Assembly: GCA_022844165.1 (NCBI GenBank)
Contig: JALHMH010000005.1
Coordinates: 62,001-126,000, forward strand
DNA length: 64,000 nt
Direction of reading: 5' to 3'
Source of the DNA: Lysobacterales bacterium
GTDB taxonomy: Bacteria > Pseudomonadota > Gammaproteobacteria > Xanthomonadales > SZUA-5
Both the position numbers and the translations under genes were made by a program. The stretch's first letter is position 1; every line of letters starts with the position of its first letter. The notes below the pieces were generated by a model that ran no database searches, was not told where the DNA came from, and saw only the letters and a list, made by a program, of their open reading frames with translations. Below are positions 17,953 to 26,679 of the stretch, piece after piece.

Positions 17953-19205
17953 TGACGCTGGCACAGAAGATCATCGCGCGGGCCGCGGGCGTGGCGACGG
18001 TTGCCGATGGAGAAATCGTCACGTGCCAGGTCGACCTGGCCATGATGCACGACTCCGGCGGCCCACGACGCGTCGATGGCAAACTGCGTGAATTGGGCGT
18101 CGGCGTATGGGATCCAGACAAAGTCGTTGTCGTCAGCGATCACTACGTTCCCGCCGTCGACGCCGACAGCGCGGAAATTCTGGCCTTCACACGCGGCTGG
18201 GTCGCCGAGCGCGGCATTCGCCACTTTTACGACATGCGTGGCATTTGTCATGTGGTGCTGCAAGAGCATGGCCATTTGCGGCCGGGCATGTTCGCTGTCG
18301 GCGGCGATTCGCATTCGCCATCGGGTGGTGCCGTAGGCGCCTTCATGGTCGGCATTGGCGCAACGGAAATGGCCGGTGTTCTGGCAACCGGCGAAATCTG
18401 GATTCGAGTGCCGCAAACACTGCGCATCGAACTGACGGACGCCTTGTGTGATGGTGTTTCCAGCAAGGATGTGCTCCTGCATTTGTGCGCAACGCTCGGC
18501 ATGAACAACGACTACCTTTGCATCGAATATGCTGGCAGCGCGATCGCAGACTTTTCGATGCAAGAGCGTTTGACCCTGTGCAACATGGCGGCAGAACTGG
18601 GCGGCAAGACCGGCATCGTGGCACCGGACAGGTGCACTTACGATGCACTTACCGCCATTGGGGTGGAAACTGCGTCGAGCACCCATTGGCGTAGCGACGA
18701 TGGTGCCGCGGCGCGGGTACATCGCGTCGCACTCGGCGAACTCGCACCGCACGTCGCCGCGCCACATAGTCCGGCCAATTCGGCTTCGGTCGAGTCCTTC
18801 GTCGGTACGCGTATCGATCAGGCTTACATCGGCGCCTGCACCGGCGCCAAACTCGAAGATCTGCACATGGCGGCGCGGATGTTGCGCGGCCGGCAAGTGG
18901 CCCGGAGCGTGCGCTTACTGATCGCACCGGCATCGACACAAACCACCGCTCAAGCAGCACGCGACGGCACCCTGCAAATCCTCACGGAAGCTGGGGCAAT
19001 CTTGTTGCCGAGCGGCTGTGGCGCGTGCGCCGGACTGGGTGCGGGTGTGTTGGCGAAGAACGAAGTCTGCATTGCATCGACCGCACGCAATTTTAAGGGC
19101 CGCATGGGCTCGGCCGAGAGCCGCGTCTATCTGGGCTCACCATTCACTGTCGCAGCGTCAGCGCTCGCCGGCGCCATCGCCGATCCACGGGAATTGCTGC
19201 GGTGA
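17949..19205 (+). CDS. LeuC-like large subunit of an aconitase-family hydro-lyase
   Basis: 418 residues; ATG at 17949 (a second ATG follows at 17952) overlaps the regulator stop. Conserved features: VVVSDHYVPA, GGDSHSPSGG, and three [4Fe-4S] cysteines, one in IGACTGAKLED and two in SGCGACAG. The length and GACTG/CGAC pattern fit the short, two-subunit (archaeal-type) isopropylmalate/homoaconitate/dimethylmalate dehydratase group rather than canonical LeuC (about 470 residues). It presumably interconverts hydroxy-diacid isomers by dehydration and rehydration. The context (GntR regulator, mtnA, no leuA or leuB) does not indicate leucine synthesis. Confidence 0.88.
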   Translation: MMTLAQKIIARAAGVATVADGEIVTCQVDLAMMHDSGGPRRVDGKLRELGVGVWDPDKVVVVSDHYVPAVDADSAEILAFTRGWVAERGIRHFYDMRGICHVVLQEHGHLRPGMFAVGGDSHSPSGGAVGAFMVGIGATEMAGVLATGEIWIRVPQTLRIELTDALCDGVSSKDVLLHLCATLGMNNDYLCIEYAGSAIADFSMQERLTLCNMAAELGGKTGIVAPDRCTYDALTAIGVETASSTHWRSDDGAAARVHRVALGELAPHVAAPHSPANSASVESFVGTRIDQAYIGACTGAKLEDLHMAARMLRGRQVARSVRLLIAPASTQTTAQAARDGTLQILTEAGAILLPSGCGACAGLGAGVLAKNEVCIASTARNFKGRMGSAESRVYLGSPFTVAASALAGAIADPRELLR

Positions 19206-19705
19206 TCCGCGGTCGCGCCTTTGTATACGGCGATCAGATCGATACCGATGTGCTCGCCCCGGGCGCCTACATGAAGCGGCCGATCGCAGAGTTGGCGCAG
19301 CACTGCCTGGCGGCAATCGACCCCGACTTCGCAGTGTCAGTCGTGCGCGGAGACGTGATCGTCGCCGGATACGGGTTCGGTATTGGTTCCTCGCGCGAGC
19401 AGGCAGCGCAGGCTCTGGTGCAGCTCGGCGTTGGCTGCGTGCTCGCCAAATCCTTCGCGCGAATCTTCTATCGCAACGCGCTAAATCTGGGGCTACCAGT
19501 GCTGGTGCTCGATAGCGAGCACAGCATTCAACGCGGCGAGCGCCTCGAAGTTCAACTTGAAACGGGGCGCGTGAAGTTGATCGACAAGAGTATCGAACTT
19601 CACGCGCAGCCCATTCCGGCGTTTTTGCAAACTCTGTTGGCCGACGGGGGCCTCATCCCGCACCTGAAAAAGCGCTTCGCGTCGGCGCAGAACTACCAGC
19701 GATAG
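19202..19705 (+). CDS. LeuD-like small subunit of the same hydro-lyase
   Basis: 167 residues from a GTG at 19202 that overlaps the LeuC-like stop (GTGA). DQIDTDVLAPG and YGFGIGSSREQA are the small-subunit signatures, the latter bearing the catalytic GSSRE. The loop after IDTD that influences substrate choice in methanogen relatives (a YLxx sequence there) reads YMKR (residues 23-26). Together with the upstream gene it makes a heteromeric 4Fe-4S enzyme. Its last 13 bases overlap the convergent DUF4139 gene. Confidence 0.88.
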   Translation: MIRGRAFVYGDQIDTDVLAPGAYMKRPIAELAQHCLAAIDPDFAVSVVRGDVIVAGYGFGIGSSREQAAQALVQLGVGCVLAKSFARIFYRNALNLGLPVLVLDSEHSIQRGERLEVQLETGRVKLIDKSIELHAQPIPAFLQTLLADGGLIPHLKKRFASAQNYQR

Positions 19706-21183
19706 CGTACCGTGTAGCGCACTTTGCTTGTACCATCTGCAGGTATGGACAGGTTGAAATCCATTGTCTGCGCGTCGCGTTTGTCGCCCTTGTGCGAAGT
19801 CTGCACGATCTCCCAACCGCTCCAGCGATAGAAGTACTCGCGCACAACCACCTCAGCGGGTGTCTTCTTGCGGTTCCGGACCTCGATCTCGAAGGTCTCA
19901 GTGATCGTGCGACCGCCGCTGTCCAGGTTAAAATCAACTTGTTTGCGCTCACCAACGATATCGAACGACGTACCGAGCTTGATGCGCAGCTTCTCATTGC
20001 GCGGCGTGTGCGCGATCGCGTCTTCGCCGATAAATTCCAACGAGCCGTCGGCAGCCGCCTGGTTCACGCGAATGCGTCCGGCCGGCAGTGGCATACCCAT
20101 TTTGTTTTCGGCCCGATTCTGGAACTCCAGGAACGCGCCCACCTCACCCTTGTGCGTAGCACCGAGCCCCTGGTCCATATTCGGGCCGCCGCCCCAGAGC
20201 GGATAGTTGAACGGGCTTGAAGTGAACACCAGTTGTTTCTTGCAGCCTACGCCGACGGAGGCTGGAAAAAGCTCGAGCTGCTTGGTGGAATTCTCCGGCA
20301 AATCGCTGCGGCGCCCGAGCGTGTAAAGGTGATACTCGAACAACTCCGATTCCTGGAAGCCTTCGTCTTCTGGTGCCGCCATTGCAACCATTTTTTCCAT
20401 GCGCATCCCGCCCGGCGCAGGCGCGGCTGGCGCCCGGTTCACTTCCCCAGCAACCAGTTTCAGTTTCGCCTGGGGATAACTGGCGCCAGACTGATTCACA
20501 ATCGTCACCCAGGCCGCCAGATCCATCGTGCATCCGCCCTCGCGTTCGTTGAGCGTGACGTTGTAATCCGCCCACCAGGTCATGCCGCGGGTTTGGTAGG
20601 CGACTTGCGCATCGTGCTCGCCACCGCGAGCGCTGTCGGTCAACCAAACAAGCGTTGGGCGGGTGATCAAACCGCCCGGCAGCGAGGGGAACCGCACATG
20701 ATCGTATCGCGTTAGCGAACTGACTTCGCCGGACTCCGATTGCAGCAAGATGGCACCCTTCGTGCCGAGCAGTGTACCGTTGATCCGTTCGATTTCCGTG
20801 CCGTTGGCGCGTTCGACAGTGATCGTCTGGCCGATGTACTTGTCCATCAGCTTCTCGGCGCTGACCAGATCGAACTGAAAGTTCTGCTCGAGTACGCGCG
20901 TGCCATTCGGATCGGTCAGCGACGCAAAACTGACGGTTGTGGCATCGATCAACTTGGCAACATCGGTGAATCGGACTTCTCCCCTGCCCTGCGGCACCGC
21001 CATGGTTCGCCGATCGCGGACCAAAGCGTAACCTGGCAACCCGGTGGCACCGTAGTTGGCGAGCGCATTGACATCCACCTGACCCGGTCGCGCCGAGCTG
21101 TAAATGGTCAATGTGTAATCGGGGCTTGCTGCATTAGATGCTGAGGTCATGGCCATGGCGATTGCAAGAGAGAGGGTGCGCAT
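19693..21183 (-). CDS. Exported DUF4139 domain protein
   Basis: 496 residues with a signal peptide (about 1-18, ending SNAAS). DUF4139-type blocks occur: QVAYQTRGMTWWADYNVTL, LAAWVTIVNQSGASYPQAKL, and the C-terminal RKKTPAEVVVREYFYRWSGW. Function in this family is unknown; members are periplasmic or surface proteins rich in beta strands. It is a single gene, convergent with the LeuD-like gene (13-bp overlap). An 85-bp gap separates it from the pnkp gene upstream on the same strand, so readthrough from that operon is possible. Confidence 0.85.
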   Translation of the reverse strand: MRTLSLAIAMAMTSASNAASPDYTLTIYSSARPGQVDVNALANYGATGLPGYALVRDRRTMAVPQGRGEVRFTDVAKLIDATTVSFASLTDPNGTRVLEQNFQFDLVSAEKLMDKYIGQTITVERANGTEIERINGTLLGTKGAILLQSESGEVSSLTRYDHVRFPSLPGGLITRPTLVWLTDSARGGEHDAQVAYQTRGMTWWADYNVTLNEREGGCTMDLAAWVTIVNQSGASYPQAKLKLVAGEVNRAPAAPAPGGMRMEKMVAMAAPEDEGFQESELFEYHLYTLGRRSDLPENSTKQLELFPASVGVGCKKQLVFTSSPFNYPLWGGGPNMDQGLGATHKGEVGAFLEFQNRAENKMGMPLPAGRIRVNQAAADGSLEFIGEDAIAHTPRNEKLRIKLGTSFDIVGERKQVDFNLDSGGRTITETFEIEVRNRKKTPAEVVVREYFYRWSGWEIVQTSHKGDKRDAQTMDFNLSIPADGTSKVRYTVRYRW

Positions 21184-21268
21184 AATGATTTCCTGGTCGG
21201 TGACTCCATGTTAGAACGAATAGAGCGGCAAATTGGGGTTAGATTTCGCACCACTCGGCCAATGCAGG

Positions 21269-23815
21269 TTAGAGCCGTGGATCGATAGGCTCGCTTTCGA
21301 GCGCCAACACACCGAACACGCACTCATGCACGCGATACAGCGGCTCGCGATCGACGAATCGGTGTAGCGCCTCCAATCCCAGCGCAAATTCGCGCGCCGC
21401 GAGCGAACGTTTGCCGCTGACCGCACGCACGCGCAGCGCCTCCAGTTGCGCAGGTTCGGTGTATGTGGGCCCGTAGATGATGCGCAAGTATTCGCGGCCG
21501 CGGCATTTGATGGCTGGCTGCAGCAGCAGCCCCTTGCGATCGCGAACCACGGACTCGACCGGCTTTACGACCATGCCTTCGGCACTCTTTTCTGTGATCG
21601 AATGCCACCAGTCGCTGGCTTCGCGCTCGCTTGATGGATCGCCAAGTTCGACCCAGCGTCGGTCGGTCGCCACCAGACCGATGGGATTCACCGCACACAA
21701 TGCATCGAGTACGTCCAATTGCCAACGATGGCTTTTCGCCAAACCGACCTGTCCCTCGATCGCCAGCACATGGAACGGCGCGATCTTCAAGTCGCCCGGA
21801 TTGTTCACCGTCCAGCAGTAACGATGATATGCGTCAATGTAAAGCCCGACCAATTGGCCGCGAGTCGCGTACTTCGCTGCGAGGTCGGCGATGTCGACAC
21901 CGCGCTCCAGCGCTTGCGTCAACAAGGCATTAGCGGCACCCAGTGCCGCAGCGCCGGCCGCGCCAGTCGGTGCGTATTGCAGCCGCAACAGCTCTTCGGC
22001 CTTCGCCGACCACGGCAACAACTCGGCATCCAGCACGATCCATTCGCTCTGCAACCTGGCCCACAATCCAGCGGCCGTCATCGCTTCGTCAAGCCGATCG
22101 AGCAACGCGTTTTCGACCGTTCGGTCCTTGAAAAAGCGTCGACCGGTGCGCGTGACGATGACGCCGCGACCATCGTTTTCGATTTGAAACCGTGCCGACG
22201 CGGTGTGCGTATCGCGACACAGCACGATCACGGCGCGCGAGCCCATGTGCTTTTCCTGGCACACCAACTCACGCACGCCTTGACCACGAAAGTAGCCGAA
22301 GGCTTCTTCTGGCCGTTCCAGCAGATCGCCTTCTGGCGCCGTGGCCGGTGGCGACATCGTCGGCGGCAAATACACCAGCCAGCGCGGATCGACAGCGAAT
22401 CGACTCATCACCTCGAGCGCTGCGCGCGCATTTTCTTCCTGCACCGTAATGCGCCGCCCGAAACGGGTTTCGACCGATCGTTTGCCGAGTACATCGTCGA
22501 TATCGAGCGTCAGCCCAGCACGCAGTTGCGTGAGCGCTGCGAGTGGTTTGATCGGTGCGTAGTGCACCTTTTCAGCAGGCACCGCAATGATCTCGCGCTC
22601 GGGATAGCGTAGGGCCGTCAACTCCCCGCCGAACACACAACCGGTGTCGATACAGATCGTGCGGTTGATCCACTCCGCATGCAGAACGGGCGTGTGCCCG
22701 TACACCACCATCGCCTTGCCACGATAGTCGTTGGCCCATTGGTAGCGCACCGGCAAGCCGTACTCGTCGGTCTCGCCGGTGGTTTCGCCATACAGTGCAA
22801 ACTCGCGGACAGCGCCGGACGTGCGCCCTTGCAGACTCTCTTTGAGGCCTGCGTGGGCGACAACAAGCTTGCCTTCATCGAGCACAAAATGGCTGACGAG
22901 GCCGTCGATGAACTCGCGCGCCTGGATCTTGAACTCAGCAGGTTCGGATTCGATTTGCTCAAGCGTCTCGGCGATGCCATGCGTCAGGCTGACCTGGCGA
23001 CCGGCCAGTTTGCGCATCAGCTTGATATCGTGATTGCCAGGCACGCACAGCGCGCTGCCTTGTTCGACCATGGCCATGACCAGATACAAAACGCCCGGCG
23101 AATCCGGGCCCCGATCCACCAGATCGCCTAGAAACAGCGCGCGACGCCCCGGTGGCGCTTGCACCTGTGGCGCCTCGCGGGTGCCACCGATCGCATAACC
23201 GAGTTTGTCGAGCAAGGTCTTGAGCTCGCTCAAGCAGCCGTGTACATCGCCAATCAGATCGAAGGGCCCCTGGTCGTGACGCTTATCGTTCCAAAGCCGT
23301 GTACGCTGTACAACCGCACGCGCCACATCGTCGACCCGTTTGAGCACCGTGACGTGTCGAAAACCCTCGCGCTCCAGACCCCGCATCGAACGGTGCAAAG
23401 CTTGCACCTGGCCGCGAATCACATGCGCGCCAAACTGGCGGTCAGGCCGGGTTTGATTGCGCTCATGGTAGAGCGCCTCCGGCAAATCGAAGACGATCGC
23501 CACTGGCAATACATGATGCTGTTTGGCCAAGGTCACCAGATGCTTGCGATCATCGCTGCGCACGTTGGTGGCATCGACCACGGTGAGCAATCCTGCCGCC
23601 AGGCGTTTGGCGGCAATGAAATACAGCACGTCAAAAGCATCTTTGGTCGCAGCCTGATCGTTTTCGTCGTCGCTCACCAACCCCCGGCAGACGTCTGACG
23701 ACAAGACTTCAGTGGTTTTGAAATGGCTGCGCGCGAAGGTGCTCTTGCCGGCGCCGGATGGGCCGATCAGCACCACCAGACATAGCGCTGGAACGTCAAT
23801 GGTCAGTGCGGTCAT
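21269..23815 (-). CDS. pnkp: Polynucleotide kinase-phosphatase-ligase Pnkp (bacterial RNA repair)
   Basis: 848 residues in three modules. The 5'-kinase (about 1-170) has the P-loop GPSGAGKST with Lys24. The 2',3'-phosphatase (about 180-475) is a calcineurin-like metallophosphoesterase with DLIGDVHGC, GDLVDRG, GNHD, VVAHAG and YGHTP. The C-terminal ligase/adenylyltransferase (about 480-848) has the nucleotidyl lysine in CQEKHMGSRA. In Clostridium thermocellum the equivalent protein heals and seals broken tRNA together with Hen1. The start overlaps the hen1 stop (ATGA, 23812-23815), so the two are coupled. All catalytic motifs look intact. Confidence 0.95.
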   Translation of the reverse strand: MTALTIDVPALCLVVLIGPSGAGKSTFARSHFKTTEVLSSDVCRGLVSDDENDQAATKDAFDVLYFIAAKRLAAGLLTVVDATNVRSDDRKHLVTLAKQHHVLPVAIVFDLPEALYHERNQTRPDRQFGAHVIRGQVQALHRSMRGLEREGFRHVTVLKRVDDVARAVVQRTRLWNDKRHDQGPFDLIGDVHGCLSELKTLLDKLGYAIGGTREAPQVQAPPGRRALFLGDLVDRGPDSPGVLYLVMAMVEQGSALCVPGNHDIKLMRKLAGRQVSLTHGIAETLEQIESEPAEFKIQAREFIDGLVSHFVLDEGKLVVAHAGLKESLQGRTSGAVREFALYGETTGETDEYGLPVRYQWANDYRGKAMVVYGHTPVLHAEWINRTICIDTGCVFGGELTALRYPEREIIAVPAEKVHYAPIKPLAALTQLRAGLTLDIDDVLGKRSVETRFGRRITVQEENARAALEVMSRFAVDPRWLVYLPPTMSPPATAPEGDLLERPEEAFGYFRGQGVRELVCQEKHMGSRAVIVLCRDTHTASARFQIENDGRGVIVTRTGRRFFKDRTVENALLDRLDEAMTAAGLWARLQSEWIVLDAELLPWSAKAEELLRLQYAPTGAAGAAALGAANALLTQALERGVDIADLAAKYATRGQLVGLYIDAYHRYCWTVNNPGDLKIAPFHVLAIEGQVGLAKSHRWQLDVLDALCAVNPIGLVATDRRWVELGDPSSEREASDWWHSITEKSAEGMVVKPVESVVRDRKGLLLQPAIKCRGREYLRIIYGPTYTEPAQLEALRVRAVSGKRSLAAREFALGLEALHRFVDREPLYRVHECVFGVLALESEPIDPRL

Positions 23816-25200
23816 GGCAGCTCCCGCTTCTTGAAGACCGCCATCTGGGTAGGCGTCCCTAACGTGGCATCGACGTTGCCGATACCGCGCAGTTGCACGT
23901 CGTAGTCGTAGCGATCGGCCACTTCAGCAGACCACGCAGCGAATTCGGCACGTGTCCACTCGAAGCGATGATCGCCATGGCGGAAGGTGCCGGGCCTTAG
24001 CGCTTCGAACAGTACGTTGTAGTCGGCATTGGGCGTGGTCACAACGACCAATGGCGATGCCGCATGGCCGAAGAGGTTGGCCTGCACAGCCTCCAGGCGT
24101 TCTGCATCAATGTGTTCGACGACCTCCACAGCAACTACCGCATCGAAGCCTCTCAGCGCATCATCGCGATAGGTCAGGCTCGACTGTTTGAGTTCGATTC
24201 GCGCACGTTGCAGCGCCGGCAAACGGTCGAGTTTCAGCCGATCGGCGGCGCGTTCCAGCGCAACGCACGACACATCGACGCCGAGCAGTTTGTCGAAACG
24301 GCGCTCTTCCATCAGCAGCGCTAACAGCCGCCCTTCGCCGCAGCCCACATCGACGACCGAATGCGCGCCGCGTTCGACCAGTACTTCGAGAACGGCGCGC
24401 AAACGCTGCTCGTTCAACGACAACGGACGTTCGATGTTCGCCTCGCGTTCGTCGCGCTGCTGATCGGCAGTCTCGGCATCGTCCTCATCCTCGAGTATCA
24501 ACTGCGACAAGGCCTCGCGCACCAGCGATCGACGTTGCTTCAGATAGCGCGACGTAATCCACTCGCGCTCCGGGTGCGCAGCCAGCCACGGCCCGGCGTG
24601 ATCGACCAGTTTTTGCACCTCATCGCTACCGACGTAGTAATGCTTGTCGCCATCCAATGCCGGCAGCAACACGTATAGATGCGACAACACTCCGGACAGT
24701 TTCAGCGTGCCGGCCAGGCGCAAAGCGATGTACGGGGAAGCACCCCATTCGGGGAACTTCGAATCGAGCGGCAGAGCCTCAATCGTTACCGTGTCGTAAC
24801 CGAGCGGCGCCAGCACCGCCTCGATCCTGGCTCGACCAGCACGACAGCGCAGCACCGGCACGTTGACCTCCAATGGAATCGCTGTGTGCGCCAGTTCGGG
24901 ACGCTCTTTGGATTCGCCGCGACGCAAAATCCGCGCAATCGCTACGGCCATGAACGACGCGGCGACAAAGGGCCGATCGTTCACATAGTGTCCGATGGTC
25001 TCGCCGCGACCACGCACCAACGCCACCGGGTCAATATCCAGCAGCAGCGCCACAGTGCAGCGCTCGGCATTTGCTTCAGGATAAAACACGTGCGCCTGTC
25101 CAACGGTTAACTCGAACGATTGCGCGCGCGCAGGATTTTTGCCGATCAGATAACCCAGATCGGTTGCCGGTTGGTGAGTCGTGGTGAGCGTTATGAGCAC
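23812..25200 (-). CDS. hen1: 3' terminal RNA ribose 2'-O-methyltransferase Hen1
   Basis: 462 residues. The N-terminal domain (about 1-240; TLTTTHQPATDLGYLIGKNP) is the bacterial Hen1 module that activates Pnkp ligase. The C-terminal methyltransferase has the SAM loop VVDVGCGEGRLLALL, the metal-binding EVVEHID with a further His in NLFGHAA, and the TTPNADYN block. It methylates the 2'-OH at the damaged 3' end before ligation, making the repaired site resistant to recutting. A GTG at 25200 was taken as start because homologs begin with a short stretch before TLTTTH; the frame is open further upstream but over the divergent promoter area. Confidence 0.94.
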   Translation of the reverse strand: MLITLTTTHQPATDLGYLIGKNPARAQSFELTVGQAHVFYPEANAERCTVALLLDIDPVALVRGRGETIGHYVNDRPFVAASFMAVAIARILRRGESKERPELAHTAIPLEVNVPVLRCRAGRARIEAVLAPLGYDTVTIEALPLDSKFPEWGASPYIALRLAGTLKLSGVLSHLYVLLPALDGDKHYYVGSDEVQKLVDHAGPWLAAHPEREWITSRYLKQRRSLVREALSQLILEDEDDAETADQQRDEREANIERPLSLNEQRLRAVLEVLVERGAHSVVDVGCGEGRLLALLMEERRFDKLLGVDVSCVALERAADRLKLDRLPALQRARIELKQSSLTYRDDALRGFDAVVAVEVVEHIDAERLEAVQANLFGHAASPLVVVTTPNADYNVLFEALRPGTFRHGDHRFEWTRAEFAAWSAEVADRYDYDVQLRGIGNVDATLGTPTQMAVFKKRELP

Positions 25201-25305
25201 GAGCTTCGACCTGAATGGACCTGATTGAAAGCAATAGTCCGCGCACCATGGCGCGACCGTTCTGAGCAAGCTACCATCTCGCGGTCGCCAAGCCGAGCAA
25301 CGCAG

Positions 25306-26655
25306 ATGCGCTTTCCAATACTGTGGGCATTGTTATTCGCCACTGCGGCATCCGCTCAAGATCGTCACCCGACGGTGATCGCGGATATCTCTGGCATCGG
25401 CGCCGAACGCATCGCCAGGCTGAAATCCGAATCGATCTGGTCGGTGGAGATGGGCATGGAGATGCTGCTCGCCGTCGACGCCGGGCAACATGACCAGTGG
25501 CTAAAACGAGACGGCATCCGCAACGGTCTGGGACACCTCAATCGCGATGAGGTCTGGATTCGCGACCATGTTTGCACGCACCAGGCCGTGATGCCAGCAC
25601 TTGGCACAGTGGGCGGTTACGAGGTTCTACGGCAGCCACCCGCCATGATCCGTTATGCGAAAGCGCATGGCATTCCGGGAACCGACGCACCCGCGGACGG
25701 CGTTCTCGCGCGCGAAGCCCGCAATGAACCGGGCGGCGTGGTGCGCGGAAAATCGCTGCCGAGTGTGCAGTCTTTGGTTGATCGCGTCGATGCCGAACGC
25801 TGGTTTCAAACGATGAGCCTGCTCGCGGCTTTCAATCGCAACAGCTTCAGTCCCACGCTTTCGACGGCACGCGACTGGGTGCTTTCGGCTTTCGAAGGCG
25901 CCGCCTTACGCACCGAAGTGTTCGAGTACCAGATGCCGAGCATCACCAGTTGCAACCCGGCGACAGCACCGATCAATCTTAGCAATCCTGTTGGCCGCAA
26001 GATTGGTGAGCGCCTGCCCGATGAGTGGATCGTCATCGGTGCGCATTACGATTCGCGCAACAGTGCGCGCTGCGATGGCACCGCCAACCCCCAGCCCGGC
26101 GCCAACGATAATGCGTCGGGCTGTGCGGGCGTCATCGAACTGGCGCGCATCTTCGCCGATGTGCCGACGCAGCGCTCGATTTTATTCATGTGCTACTCGG
26201 GTGAGGAACAGGGCCTCTGGGGCAGCCGCCGTTACGTCGAAGCGCTGCAGGCGAATGGCGATATCGCCAAGGTCAAACACATGATCAATCTCGACATGTT
26301 GGGCTTCGACTCCGGTGGTACGCTCGATGCACGGGTCGAGACCAATACCACGCACGCCGCTTTGTTGGTCCAGTATCGGACAGCCGCAACCACATACGCA
26401 CCGGAACTCAATTTGATCACCAGCAGCAATACCAGCGCCGGATCCGATCATTGGTACTTTTTACAAGCGGGCGTTCCCGCGGTATTTACGTGGGAAAACG
26501 GCGCCAGCATTTATCCGCACTACCATCGGGACACCGATCTGCCGGCCAACATGACCCGGGCCAGAGAACTGGCGGGTGGAATTTTGAAAATGGACACCGC
26601 AATGCTCGCTGAAATGGCCATCCTGGGGGCGACGTTTGCCGATGGATTCGAGTGA
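25306..26655 (+). CDS. Secreted M28-family zinc aminopeptidase with FADGFE tail
   Basis: 449 residues. The ATG at 25306 starts a signal peptide (RFPILWALLFATAASAQ). The catalytic domain (about 190-440) shows the two-zinc M28 set: IGAHYDS, GANDNASG (bridging Asp), SGEEQGLWG (Glu-Glu), INLDMLG and HYHRDTD. The preceding 170 residues form an N-terminal prodomain-like region without a recognised name. The protein ends FADGFE, the same kind of tail as the endonuclease at 11381-13636. It is probably an extracellular or periplasmic peptidase. imuA starts 24 bases after its stop. Confidence 0.9.
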   Translation: MRFPILWALLFATAASAQDRHPTVIADISGIGAERIARLKSESIWSVEMGMEMLLAVDAGQHDQWLKRDGIRNGLGHLNRDEVWIRDHVCTHQAVMPALGTVGGYEVLRQPPAMIRYAKAHGIPGTDAPADGVLAREARNEPGGVVRGKSLPSVQSLVDRVDAERWFQTMSLLAAFNRNSFSPTLSTARDWVLSAFEGAALRTEVFEYQMPSITSCNPATAPINLSNPVGRKIGERLPDEWIVIGAHYDSRNSARCDGTANPQPGANDNASGCAGVIELARIFADVPTQRSILFMCYSGEEQGLWGSRRYVEALQANGDIAKVKHMINLDMLGFDSGGTLDARVETNTTHAALLVQYRTAATTYAPELNLITSSNTSAGSDHWYFLQAGVPAVFTWENGASIYPHYHRDTDLPANMTRARELAGGILKMDTAMLAEMAILGATFADGFE

Positions 26656-26679
26656 TCGAGTCTGCTACCGAAGGCGCCA

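Noticed and set aside
17898-18896. Long minus-strand open frame opposite the LeuC-like gene
   Set aside because: It is a high-G+C shadow with no recognisable domain, and the opposite strand has full aconitase-family motifs.
21719-22612. Plus-strand open frame within pnkp
   Set aside because: It has no ribosome binding site and no family motifs, and lies wholly inside the conserved ligase region of pnkp.
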